64,000 bases of DNA from Pseudeuparius sepicola (lineage: Eukaryota; Arthropoda; Insecta; Coleoptera; Anthribidae): positions 109,621,309 through 109,685,308 of the forward strand of contig OY987298.1 in NCBI GenBank assembly GCA_963920635.1. Reading direction: 5' to 3'. The notes under the pieces are model-generated. The model was not told the origin of the DNA and made no database searches. It worked only from the letters and a program-made list of their open reading frames with translations. Each line of letters begins with the position of its first letter. Position 1 is the first letter of the stretch. The position numbers and the translations under genes are program-made. Of this stretch, positions 12,630 through 23,825 are shown piece by piece.

Positions 12630-14244
12630 CGGTGTGTGAGCGTTTGCTTGCTGTAAAAAGTTATGAAGAGCCGAGTAAAATTTGGTATTATATTATATTT
12701 TTTAGATTGACCGCGGAGGGAGATATCTCACACACGCTATACTACTATTTCGATTGAGTGATTATTCCATGGCTAGCTATGATTTTTTAAATGACCAATT
12801 TTCATAAAATGGATAGTGCCATCGAATTGACCACAGCTCAAAACCTTTAGCACAAAATATCAATACTCTAAGTTATACAAGTTCACAAAATGGGGACGAA
12901 ATTCAAACAAATTTTATTTTGCAGAGTAGGTACCCCCTGCATCCTGCATAAACCACGGGGCACAGGTTGGTGATCATTTTTTGCAAATTGATTAAGCTTT
13001 GCCTAAGGTATTATTGTACGTAGTATAGCTAGTCTAGCTCATGCAGGGTGTTCGTAAAAAAATCAAATACGACCAAAAATCATTTATTACAAAAATTATT
13101 CAAAGAAAAACTGAAAGGGGGACCGACAGAATGCAGTGGAATCCAGACTTTGAATATTTTTTTAAAAACAGATTTTTTTCGCCAAATTTCAGTTTTTACA
13201 AACACCCTTTATTTGCTGTACTGTTTATACTGCTTACAATAATACCCCAGGCAAAGCTTAATCGATTTGCAAAATAAAATCACCAACGTGGGCCCCGTGG
13301 TTTACGCAGGAGAGTACCTACTCTGGGAAATATTTTTTTTTATTTCGACCAAACTTTGGGAACTTGTATAACTTCGAGTAATGATATTTTGTACTATAGG
13401 TTTTGAACCATGGTACTATCCATTTTATCCTTAAGAGAATGCCTGGTCATTTAAAAAAATCATAGCTAGCCATGGAATACGAGTAATCACTAGGCCTGAG
13501 ACAAAATATCGATAAAATCGAAAGTATCGATACTATCGATTTTATCGATACTCGATATTCAATTTCGATAAATCGAAATATCGATATTATCGATTTTATC
13601 GATATTTTCGATCTTTCCAATTTTATCGATCTTTTCGATTTTATCGATCTTTTCGATTTTATCGATCTTTTCGATTTTATCGATCTTTTCGATTTTATCG
13701 ATATTTTCGATTTTATCGATATTTTCGATTTTATCGATCTTTTCGATCTTTTCGATTTTATCGATCTTTTCGATTTTATCAATCTTTTCGATTTTATCGA
13801 TATTTTTGATTTTACCGATATTTCCAATTATATCTATCTTTTGATAGGAATAAAGGAAATTGCTGCACCCATTGCGTCCAGACCGCGCCCGCAGAAAGCC
13901 GATCGGCCTTTTTTTGTCTAGCTTCTTAAATAAAATTGATTATATCGATTTTATCAATAAGATTAATTATATCGATAAGATCGATTTTATCAATATGATC
14001 GATAAGATCGATTTTATCGATAAGATCGATTTTATCGATTTATCGATTTTATCGATATTTTTTCAGTATCGATTTCCGATACTGAAATTCGGAGATCGAA
14101 CAGCCCTAGTAATCACCCAATCGAACTATAGTAGTGTTTGTGATATATCTTCAAATAGGTGAATCTAAAAAATATATAATGCCGAATTTTATTAGGCCCT
14201 TCATATTATACTTCTAGTGTTCACAAGCAAACGCGAACACACTG
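12630..14244. mobile_element. Long-armed inverted-repeat element with TA duplication (mariner-type foldback), interrupted
   Basis: The outer ends read CGGTGTGTGAGCGTTTGCTTG (left, 12630) and, on the opposite strand, CAGTGTGTTCGCGTTTGCTTG (right). Each is bordered by TA (12628-12629 and 14245-14246), as in Tc1/mariner insertions. The arms continue for several hundred bases: 12630-13020 matches the reverse complement of about 13230-13490 plus 14117-14244. The right arm is split by a 618-bp hAT-type element. Without that insert and its 8-bp duplication the element is 989 bp. There is no transposase. A smaller inverted pair (about 13045 and 13209, GGGTGTTCGTAAAAA / TTTTTACAAACACCC) in the centre may be a third insertion. 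Confidence 0.85.
13491..14108. mobile_element. hAT-type non-autonomous element packed with CGAT repeats, 618 bp
   Basis: The termini are TAGGCCTGAGACA (left) and TAGGGCTGTTCGA (reverse complement of the right), close to the short TAGGG-type ends common in hAT elements. Flanking 8-bp duplications GTAATCAC (13483-13490 and 14109-14116) are perfect and fit nTnnnnAn. The interior is a long run of TTTTATCGAT/ATCGAAA units in which one strand can pair with itself almost anywhere. It is broken only by a GC-rich unique block at about 13855-13925. The minus-strand reading (13447-13827) is a repetitive KSKRSIKSK-type peptide, an artefact of the repeat. It sits inside the right arm of the older 12630-14244 element. 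Confidence 0.85.
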
Positions 14245-14374
14245 TATAAATAATTTACCAATTTACAACTAATCATGTGTCATTTGGAAATTATCAGCTA
14301 TCCCTCTCAAAAATCCAAAATTGTTAATATCTCTCACTAATACTAAAATCCTGTCATCTAATTGTTGGTACTTT

Positions 14375-14904
14375 CTAAGTTTGGCTGGTGGTGTATGTCC
14401 AGCAATAATGTGCTCCAAGTTCTAAATACATATCTCGCCCTCGCTGTATTTTATGGAGTGCCGAAATATATTTCCAAATGGTTGGATGGTCCATGCCTAG
14501 ATCGGTTTTCAGAAGTCTGTTTGCAGTTTCTGCGTTATTATTATTTTTTTGTTCTGTCGCGGCCATCTAATACCCTAGCACTGACATTCCATTTCTCTAT
14601 CGGAAATAAAGCAGGCTGTCTTATGTTACCCCTTCTTGCCGGTCGGCCAATGTAGTTGTTCTCAAACCAGTTTACGATACCCAGGCGACTAACTGGCAAA
14701 TGATTGGGGCGGTTGATCAACCCGATCAACTGCCTGGTCAATAGATTGAGGAGGAACAAATACCAAACTTAAAATAATTTTTGCCCGTCCAACAAAATCG
14801 GGATCGTTATTATATTTTGTGACAAATGGAAAATGCATCCCCAGATATGGTCGCTTGTGGAAATTGCTGCTGAAACGCTGTAAAGAGTGCGATCTCATAA
14901 TCAC
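14375..14904 (-). pseudogene. MULE-like transposase C-terminal relic, frameshifted
   Basis: Three overlapping minus-strand frames join into one degraded protein: 14904 to about 14730 (ending near VFVPPQSID), then about 14740 to 14570, then 14566 to 14375. The middle piece reads NWFENNYIGRPARRG, then PALFPIEKWNV and DGRDRT. The last continues NNNNAETANRLL, HPTIWKYISALHKIQ. This order (YIGR, FPI.WN, RTNN.AE, HPT.WKFI..L..Q) is what I associate with the C-terminus of MULE-type transposases and FLYWCH-linked insect relatives. The catalytic DDE part, which would lie upstream (above 14904), is not recognisable. At least two frameshifts make it dead. Family assignment rests on motif memory and needs a profile search. 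Confidence 0.6.
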
Positions 14905-15204
14905 ATATTATTCTTCTTGAACAGGAACATCAAACGTATTAACATCAATAAAAATTATTATTTTTGACCTGTGGAATTTGGATACCAGAAAGAAAATAAT
15001 TTTGAACATCAATAAAGTTTACGATTTCTGGTCTGTAAAATATACATTATATCTACAAATGCGTAAACGGCCTGCGCCCAATGAGCTATTATGATAAGTT
15101 ATGGGTTATGGTGCAATGGCTGGTGTACCACAACAGGAAACGCATGGTGACTATTGAGGAAGATGCTATAATTCAAATTTGTTGGTTGCCATTTTATACA
15201 GAAA
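14905..15204. other. No feature recognised
   Basis: AT-rich with a GC-richer patch at about 15060-15170 that stays open on the + strand for some 60 codons. It shows no known motif and is not called. Confidence 0.35.
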
Positions 15205-15298
15205 TAAATTACTTTTGTGCGTATTAATATTTTTATAAATTACTTTTGTGCTTATTAATATTTTTATAAATTACTTTTGTGCTTATTAATATTTTTTC
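15205..15298. repeat. 31-bp tandem repeat, 3 copies
   Basis: The unit, which contains ATTACTTTTGTGCTTATTAA followed by TATTTTTATAA, is repeated three times. The copies are nearly identical, with CGT in the first and CTT in the later ones. Confidence 0.93.
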
Positions 15299-15796
15299 AA
15301 TGATTCCAGAGCACTTTTCATCCGTACCTATACAGTTCGGCATTTTGAGGTGGCCAAGAGAAAAATAGCCTATATATTTTTGTATTGAACACTTTGAGTG
15401 GTCCTGTTGACCATTTAACTGTTTTGAAGGAATTTAATGGCACACTTGACAAGGCAGATGCCTTTAAAATTCACATTTTACTCAACTTTAGCAACCTGAG
15501 AATGGAACTCTCTATATGTTTTTTGTTCAAATTTAGTACTTATATGGGGATTTTGGGGTGTTCTCATTAACGCTGCTGTGCCAGATTTTCAATAAAAAAA
15601 AATACTAAATGGTTTTCGAGAAAACCGATGGTTTAAAAAAATCGTAGCCGGCCCTGGATTTGCATTTTGGAAATGGTAGAAAAGTCAGAAGAAGCGACTT
15701 TTGAAGGCCTTTCGAACAAAAAAGTTTAGGCGATTATCTCCAAAAATTAAGATTTTACGGATTTGTACAGTTTTAAAGTTGAATACTCTGTATATA

Positions 15797-16452
15797 CACA
15801 GTATGTCCGGGCTAGGGTTTGATACTTCATAAAAGTGTTGGTCAATCAAATCAAAATTCAAGTAAAGAAAATAATAATTTATTATATGGAGGTGTTCAAA
15901 AATTTCATATTTTGAAATTAGGTTATTTTTCAAAATATGTAAAAAAGTTATTTTAAAAAAATATTTAAAGAAGTTATTTACTAAAGTTATTTGGTATTGA
16001 GAGATGTTAAATACCAAATTACAGGCACCTAGTGGAAAAACATTTTTTCACGTTGTTCATTTCATTTCTTCTAATGACAAGGAAGATTTTATTGCAAAAG
16101 GGATTATTTTTAATTATTATTATAATTTAATAAAAAACTCTAAAATACAGAGTTAACAAATACAATTAAGTAGGTATTACATTATTTCAATAATAATAAT
16201 CAACAATAATAACAAAACATATTTTTCGAGTAGGCTCCTGTGATTTGGTATTTGGCATTTTATCTCAATGCCAAACAACGTCTGTAAATAACTTCTTTAA
16301 ATAATTTGAACACCCCTTATAATAAATTAATATTTTCTCAACATGAATCTTGTTTCCGGAGGAAGCAAAAACTTTTATGAAGAGTAACTTTTTTGAGAAA
16401 AGTTAAATGTTTTGGCCACCTCTTGTTACCCCCAGCCGGGGACATACTGTAT
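15797..16452. mobile_element. Mariner-type non-autonomous element, about 655 bp
   Basis: The left end ACAGTATGTCCGGGCTAGGG and right end (reverse complement) ACAGTATGTCCCCGGCTGGG match. Imperfect pairing continues inward through CATAAAAGT, AATTTATTATA and GGTGTTCAAA, with internal indels. TA occurs at both borders. The subterminal sequence of the right half (TTGAGAAAAGTT..., CCTCCGGAAACAAG... on the opposite strand) closely resembles the flanks of the mariner C-terminal relic at 51.1-51.6 kb, so the two probably belong to one family. No coding capacity. Confidence 0.75.
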
Positions 16453-17350
16453 ATGCCTATATAAGTAATAATAAATGGCATAAATTGTTCTTTGGACGAT
16501 TTTATTATTTCAGCACATAGCCTATAACCTATAGTAAATTTTTGTACTTATTAAAGACATAATGATAATAATAATTAGTAACCGTCATAAATTTAATAAA
16601 ATTCAATTCCTTTTACATCCGTCAGTTAAATCGTATTTCATCCTTGATATTTAAAATTTGTTTAGAAATTATTACTAGAATAATAATTAGGAATGAACTA
16701 TTATAAATAAATGCTAGGATTTCAACAAGTACCGACCTCGGAGCGCCACCAACTTGAGGAGTGCCCAGTTGTTGCCGTGCCGAAACCACGGCAGACATAC
16801 AAGCGCCTATACGCAATAGGTACTCCATTTATTAAAGTCTGTTTGACAAATAACAATTTTTGAATTCCTTATTTGATCTTAAGCACTGTCCAAACAAAAA
16901 CTTGCATAAGTAGTCTCCAAAGTAGTATTTTTCCAAGAATGCCGCAGTGTCTTGTCGACGGGTTGTCGCATGTTACATGTTACACACTAGTTAATTACTT
17001 ATTTAAGTGGTTATACCTACTGGCTTTGCTTTTCTGTGATATTACAAAAAATTATCTACGATAAAAAAAATCAGTATTTATACACTATAAAACAGGCATA
17101 AATGATTGCGCTATTGAATGGTTTACCTATTTATATAATAGAGTTCACATTTTATGAGATATTATATCTAGGCACAAAAAAGCAAGTAATAAAGTACTAC
17201 CTACCTGTGGCTTTTGACAAAAAGACCCATATTAGACTTTGCTTTAGTAACCGAAATAGCAATTATTCTTGCCATCCACTAAGGAATTTTTCACAGCAAA
17301 ACAACAAAATAAATCCTGTAGAGTCCAGCACTCGTAGGTACACGTATTAC
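16453..17350. other. No gene recognised; one GC-richer patch
   Basis: AT-rich except 16720-16830, where the minus strand reads a plausible but unidentified peptide (ORF 16622-16828, minus). That patch also contains a GCCGTG/CACGGC hairpin (about 16775-16797). It could be a lone exon, but no domain is visible. Confidence 0.3.
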
Positions 17351-17352
17351 TA

Positions 17353-17476
17353 CAGTCTGACAAACGAAGAAGAAGTCCAATGCAAAACTCAGTCTAAGCG
17401 CCATTCGTATGTTATTAATGTGGGCATGGGCGGTTAGACTGAGTTTTTCATTGGACTTCTCTCGTTTGTCGGACTG
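17353..17476. mobile_element. Tc1/mariner-type MITE, 124 bp
   Basis: TA duplications (17351-17352 and 17477-17478) flank arms of about 50 bp beginning CAGTCTGACAAACGA on the left and CAGTCCGACAAACGA on the right. The arms share AAGTCCAATG and AACTCAGTCTAA. The spacer is about 25 bp, so it is nearly a pure hairpin. Confidence 0.9.
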
Positions 17477-17605
17477 TACAAAGGAGTAAACGCCATAGCA
17501 AGCACCTATGGTCCAGCAGGGCCGGTTAGGCGCTTGTTAACAAGAAAAAGTAAGTGCTTATTTCTATACTAAAAAGACGAAAATACGTGGTTTTCTCATA
17601 ATATA

Positions 17606-17814
17606 TCGAGGGCTTCATAACATAGGGGCGTAACCCCAACATTTACAAATTTTATATACTTAAGCCTATAATAAATTATAATGGTCTGGATAAATAGAGA
17701 AAAGGGCGTACTTCATACTGCCATATTGGATAGTGCTTCTGTAATAACAATATACCAATATTGACAAAAAATAATGACTAATGACATTACGCTTCTATGT
17801 TATGAAGTCCTCGA
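17606..17814. mobile_element. Tc1/mariner-type MITE, 209 bp
   Basis: TA duplications (17604-17605 and 17815-17816) flank inverted ends TCGAGGGCTTCATAACATAG and TCGAGGACTTCATAACATAG, about 27 bp long with few mismatches. The spacer is unique and non-coding. Confidence 0.9.
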
Positions 17815-17879
17815 TATGGTAAAAGATAATAAGCACAGGTCAATATTTTGTGCATAGGTCAATATTCCTAACATGCCGG

Positions 17880-19712
17880 TTTTCCATTAACAAAGCATAA
17901 GCAAAGCATAATACAGCAAAAACCCGTGTGGAAAAAACAAGACAGCATTTTCCCACAAACTTCCTGAAGACTCGAGTTTTTTGCGAGAGTTGCTGTTTTC
18001 TTTTTGGAGTCTCGTTCTGCCGGTTTTCCTATAAAGGGACAAGACAAAAACTCGTGTCGAAAATAACAAAACCACCACTTTTTTGTTTTTGCGACAATTG
18101 TTGTTTTGTTTTTGGAGTCGAGCTTGTGTCTTGTTCGTGTTTATTAAAACACAGAAAATAGAAACAAAACAAATTCGAATCTCTGTTTGCACGAAGCTGA
18201 CAAAATATCTATTGTTGAAGTTCCGTTTTTGTTTTCAGTTCTTTCAATTATGATTATATTACTGCCATGCTATTGTTATTATTCATATTGATATTTTATC
18301 GTTGTTTCTCATAGAAAGCTGCACGAATCCTGTTATAATTAATATTAACTAATATAATTAATAATGAACCTCGGGTGTTTGAGTAGATATCACCTCTTTG
18401 AGTGCATTGCATATTGTATTTACCAACTTACCCATTATTTATTTTTAGCCTTACAGAACACCCTCAATTATAAGTAGGCATTCACCGTAAAAAGTTAAAA
18501 ACAAACTATAAACTTGACTTGTTGTTTCCACTAGACAGTTTCAGTTCGTAAAAAGGTCGAAACTCTTTGACGTTATTACTAGTTCCGAATAGGACTCCAA
18601 AAGCACAACAGCAATTGTCGCAGAAAGCAGAAACCACGAGTCTTCAAAGATTTTGTTTTTTTCATTTTGACCGTTTATTGAAAAACGGGTAAAGGAGTTT
18701 CGACATGTTAATACGACTGACTAGTTGTAAGTAATTGAGGGTGCTCGGTGTGATACTTCTACACCTCTACGAACTGTAAAAAATAAATGATGGGTGAGTA
18801 AATACGATACATTTATAGAATATACAGGGTGTCCGAATATCGTGAAATGCTTTGTTTCCGAGGCAAAGTTTCCGAAAAAATCGTTTTATTTGTTATCTTC
18901 CTATCCGTTATATATCTGTTTAAAACAAATTTGATGCACGGTACTCCCTTACAGGTTAATATTTGGTGACAATATCAATTTCCTCAAGAAACCAGTGGTG
19001 GAGTTATTGGGGTTAAGTAACTGTTAGTTTAAGAAAAAACGGTACGACGTTTACGACACTGCAAAATATCAAATTTTGATATAGCCGCTTTGGGTAAACT
19101 ATTGGTTATTAAAATGATTCCATCATTTTATATCCTAAGTCATGATTCCGTCATTTTAATAATAACTACTTCTTATTCAAAATATTTTCCCTCTTATCTC
19201 TAATTTGTCGCACTTGGTCGCAAAATTAGATGTTCTGATTTTTTGTCGACATGAATAAGATTTTTTTTGTCGCACACGCGCCTTACAGTTAAAATTCCTC
19301 AAAACGTTTTTTCATATTTCGGAACGTCTAAAAATGCACAAGTGAAAGATCATTTTCGTATGCTTAAAATGTAGGTAATAAATAAAAATTTAAATGGTTT
19401 CATTAACTATGAGCTATGACGGTAACGATTCGGAAGTATTTTTGTATCTCGAAAACAAAGCATTTCCTGACCTATGTTTGTATGAACTTTGTGAAGTTTG
19501 TCGTATGCAATTCGGGATACCCTGAACTAATGGAGTTATAATCCGGGCAAACATCCGTGGTGGATTATTAAACCAACAGTTGCAATGATATAAAAAACCA
19601 TCTTGTCTAAACATTTCGACAAGTAGTGTTGTCCTCTAATTCAAATAGATACAAACACATTATATTATGTAGTTCATTTGGCAGAAAAGAACTGAAAACA
19701 AAAACGAGACTC
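17880..19712. repeat. Composite of direct and inverted repeats (foldback complex)
   Basis: Two diverged direct units of about 130 bp (from 17877 and 18019) each start CCGGTTTTCC, carry an ACTCGTGTCGAAA-like block and end with TTTTTGGAGTC. Inverted matches follow: about 18590-18630 carries the complement of GGAGTC and GCGACAATTG, and 18219-18245 (TTTTTGTTTTCAGTTCTTT) pairs with 19684-19712. Another inverted pair links about 18425-18495 with 18726-18815 through ACCCTCAATTA and AAATAAATGATGGGT. A separate mariner-type element occupies 18825-19524. I read this as a foldback family repeatedly inserted into itself. Exact borders are uncertain. Confidence 0.6.
18825..19524. mobile_element. Mariner-type foldback element, about 700 bp
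   Basis: The left end CAGGGTGTCCGAATATCGTG, preceded by TA, pairs with the right end, whose complement begins CAGGGTATCCCGAATT. A second matching block, AAATGCTTTGTTTCCGAG, lies further in on both sides, separated on the right by an insertion of about 40 bp. No coding capacity. Confidence 0.75.
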
Positions 19713-21500
19713 CGGCAATACTTTATAACTTTGATGGAAACAAAATTTGGAGTTTTAGAATTTGTCTAAATTTTGTTTTATGTTTTGATAACGATAATTG
19801 TCTGCATACATTCTTGTTCTTGACGAAAGGCGGTCATAAAAGCACTTGCGAAAAATATTTCCTAAAATGGTTAAACTGTGCCGTTAAATTGTGTAATAAC
19901 TAAGTGTTATAGAGGCAGGTAAATCAGATTCGATCTGAATAACTAGATTTGTATTCTGGGTGGACTACTACTGGCACGAGTTGTAATAATTACGATACGA
20001 ACCCCGCTGCATGCTGCATAATAGATTACTTGTTACAAAAACCTTTTTTGCATAACGCTTACCACTGATTACAGTTGGTGTAACAAACGACAATGGAACA
20101 ATTTGTGGAATGTGAGAAACAAACATCGTACCGCTATTTTGCCATATTTCTGTTGATCTCCTGCCGTAAACACGGCAATAATGAATGCTTTCGAATATAA
20201 AAGAGTTTTGAATTGTCTGTTTATATTGGAAAATGGAATAAAAAAATGGGTAGGTAATCAAATAAAGCTATAGTTTCTTGCAAAAAAATATTGCGGAATT
20301 TATGGAGGTTTCATCGTTTCCTTAAAAACTTAAAAAATTCTTACTGATTGTCAACTTTATCAGGATCATAATTTTTCACATGTTTAAATTCTATAAATTT
20401 ATTTAGAAAGATTCCCAGACAAAAAATAATAGCTATACTTACCTACCTATTAAATGGATTTCTCACAGGTAGGTACCTTTATGTTGAATGATGAATGTTA
20501 CTGACTACTGAATCAAGTTTAACAACATAACATCCATTGATATCATCTAATAAAAAAAATATATTACTGAAAATTCTGATCTACCTACTCTGAAGCACAT
20601 TTGCCATATGATTGGGAACTATTAAAAAAGAGAAATTTTTACTTTCTTGGTAAATTAATAATCCATATTTTAAATGGATTCAGCACAAACGGAAAGTTGG
20701 GTGCGATGCTAAACGAAAACATACAACAACTGTACAATATTCATATAAGTAGATTATTTTGACCTAAAAGATTTGAAAGGATATGAATGATTCGGTCTGT
20801 TCTTGGCGATAATTTTATATGCTTTTATACTTAATTGGTTTTGTTTTAATAAGATCTAAAATTATATATACTCGTATGTCGCTGTTAGTCGTAGATGGCA
20901 TCCGGATATAATGATATACTCGGGTTTTGTACACCGGCTTCTAAACCATGCTCGTTATAATTACTATAAAATGTACATTATCATACAGATTGTTTAACCA
21001 GATTAAATTAAACTTAAAGTTATATTTTTAAATTGTTATTACCCAGCCCTATTTTAAATCGATTTAGAAGAAGAAAATATGAGTAAAAGAAATTTTCAGT
21101 TATTAGGTAACAAATGGAAATTATTAGAATTTTTTGTTCAAAGTATACAGGGAGACTCTATGATAAACCTACATATTTCAATAGCAGATATCTGACATCA
21201 AAATAGAGGCATTCAGCTAATTGAGGATCAGCTAATCACCCTCCGTTTCACCAATTATTGAGCTAATCATGTTTTCTTAGAGGGTAAGTGGCATAAATCC
21301 GTTTAAAACTATTTTTAACCTTATGCCCAAAAATTATCAAAGTATCTATCTCTATTCTAAGCAAAAAGGGATAGTCGAGAGACTCAAAACCTAATCATTT
21401 TCTATTTTTTGACGTCAATTAAGTTAAGTACCTAAGTACCTACCATTATTAATGACTTATTCCCTGGTGAGAGTTGATCCAACTTTCATACAGTGCTATT
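19713..21500. other. No feature recognised
   Basis: AT-rich DNA with isolated TACAGGG-type motifs (for example 21146) that lack a partner. No gene, RNA or repeat arms can be supported. Confidence 0.4.
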
Positions 21501-21640
21501 CATAAAGTTTGCACCAAATTAGAAAATTTATTATTAGATGTTTTGAAAATCTGATATCGGGTTATATGGGTGCACATCTTGGGTGCACTTATTGTGCTTA
21601 AAAAATGGGGAAAATCGGGTTTTCATTAGAAATATCGGAA
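21500..21640 (+). repeat. Partial copy of the 29.7-30.4 kb inverted-repeat family
   Basis: Blocks TTTGCACCAAATTAG, TTTTGAAAATCTGATATCGG, a GGGTGCAC block and ATCGGGTTTTCATTAGAAAT recur in the same order in the left arm at about 29735-29935. The right half is missing. The 80-codon opening here (21583-21825) partly overlaps the repeat and is not a gene. Confidence 0.65.
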
Positions 21641-23825
21641 ATAATGTATACGCCCACCATCAGAATATCACAGCTCGGTATAATATTAACAAACATTGCC
21701 TACATATAATTGGAACTTCATCGCCATCTGACAACAACAATTTACTAATAAGGTCAACAGGATACAATACCTTATTAGTAATGTTTTTATCTAAATATCA
21801 GCACGCAAAAATGAACTTTAAATGAATGGGGACATGTGGGAAAAGGGTGGAGTCCAACCATCCGAAGGTTATTCACAAATATCCATTTTTTCGTATGTCT
21901 ACCCTTCTTCCATATTATGATGACATAAGAGCTGGGAGTCCCTACCTAATTATTGTCATTACAACAAAAAATCTTTATAATATGTTTTAGAACGTAGTGG
22001 TTTTAGTCATGGGGCTAAAACAAATCAAATTCAAATAAAGTGTCTAGAATTATTATTTTCCGTCTTACATAATTTACTTAAAATCTAAAAACCGCTGTAC
22101 TTAAATCTATAAAGCGGATACAAACAATTAAGATTCATTCACAAGCTTTGATTAGATTACAGTTACAGCATAATTCGATCAAAATAAAAAAACTATGAAC
22201 AAATTCCAGGAAATCTTAAGAATGTATAGGGAAATTGGGTAACGGAATTTGTTGCAAATTGATTAACTTACTAGTTTCTATAAACGTATATATAAACGTA
22301 TGAGTCCCCAATTGCTTAGGAAATAAGCAGAAAAGCAAAATGTTTGTGCTCTCGGATTTGAACATTTTCACTCGCCTTTCCTATTTTGAAAACCTTTTTT
22401 GCTCCGTCACTCCGGGCCTGTCTTGGGTTGGAAAGTCACGACTTTCGCGAAAAAAATTACGTCTATTTCTAGAACTACAGATTCGGGTTTCGTTAAAACT
22501 TGATTCATGGTTAAGATTTTGGTCTTTATACTTTTAGTTTGGTATTATACAGTGTGACTCATTTTTAATCGATAACTTTGCCCGCGAATTTCCTATGTAT
22601 GAATGGTACCTTACTCGTTACTAAACGAAAATTTCCCACCTTATAAGAGTCAATTTTGTATTTTCCGCATTTAGAACATTTTCAATATGAAAGCCTAGAA
22701 TTTTTGCCCTTTTTAACTGCGCCCACGCTAAGTACTAAAAGGGAAGGTACGTACTAGTTACACAATATTACACATGCCTAAATAATGGACATTAAACTTA
22801 ACATGAAAACGTGAAAGCTAGAAATGAATAAGCCTCACCTTCACCTTGGCCAAGAATTAAACAAACATTACCAGAGGGCATGTTACATCAAAACATTTGA
22901 ATGTAAGTGCTAAAGAGAAAAGGAAAAGCTTTTATTATATTCACGTAGAAAACATCATGAATGTTATTGGAGTTCCATATAAAAAAAATATAAATACCCA
23001 TGGGTGCTTTACAACAAAACATTACATTCATTAGGTTTAATAGACATACCTCACCCTGTCTTGTCTATACCGTGAGACTAATTGGTTCATTTTATTTTTT
23101 ATCTAAAAAGGAAGGTGAATGTATTTATGTGTTGCATTGAAATATGATATATATAAGTGGAGATTTTGTCTAAACGAAATTTCTAAAGGAAGGTTAGGTG
23201 ACTTTTAAACGCAGACATTTGTCACCGAATTACTGTACGCTGCACCTCAAAATTTGAAGTGAACCCACAAATATCTACGTAGGTATAGTAACAATGAGTC
23301 AGACCTTGTTAACACAATGGTCGACAGTTGAGTAAGTATATAGCAATGAAAGGGTCATAAACACATATACATGCTCGTTGTTAGCTTGGTTTCACTTATT
23401 TCCCAATGCGAAACGATTGACTATATAGGTATAAATACCATTGTGATCAATTCACGTCTTCATAAGATCCGGGATTATTAGCAAAGGTGTGTTCACTAAT
23501 TTCCAATTGTAGCGAAACACTATACAAACGTAACCCTCATAAAACAGCCTTAAATAAAATTCATACCGAAATAAATGCAAAATATAAACAGCGAATTTGG
23601 CGCGGCTATAGGATGACTAGGACGAGTGACAGGTCATTGTCGTTCGAGACTTGTTGCATACATTTAAATGTTTGTTTCTTTATATCTATATCTAAAAAAA
23701 TGTTTTTTTTAGAAATATTAAGTTTTTACACTTACCTATATGTTTTTTCAATTAAAACTTAGCCATTTTTGAATTTGTGACCTTGGAAATATACATGACA
23801 AAGTTTCTCTGGTTCATTATGATAC
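21641..23825. other. No feature recognised
   Basis: AT-rich DNA. A lone TATACAGTGTGACTCATTT end (22553) has no partner. A TATAAATA at 23430-23437 is followed about 30 bp later by TCTTCATAAG and could be a core promoter, but no reading frame follows it. Confidence 0.35.

Noticed and set aside
13447..13827. 126-codon minus-strand ORF rich in KSKRSI repeats
   Set aside because: It is the translation of the CGAT-repeat interior of a hAT-type element; the other strand is equally repetitive.
15082..15229. About 48-codon opening with Trp- and charge-rich peptide
   Set aside because: Runs into a 31-bp tandem repeat, and shows no homology I can recognise.
22553..22600. TATACAGTGTGACTCATTT transposon-like end, and similar lone ends at 21146, 34245, 38088 and 41490
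   Set aside because: No inverted partner found within a plausible distance, so no element is called.
23430..23470. TATAAATA followed by an initiator-like site
   Set aside because: No ATG-led reading frame or splice donor follows, so a promoter cannot be argued.
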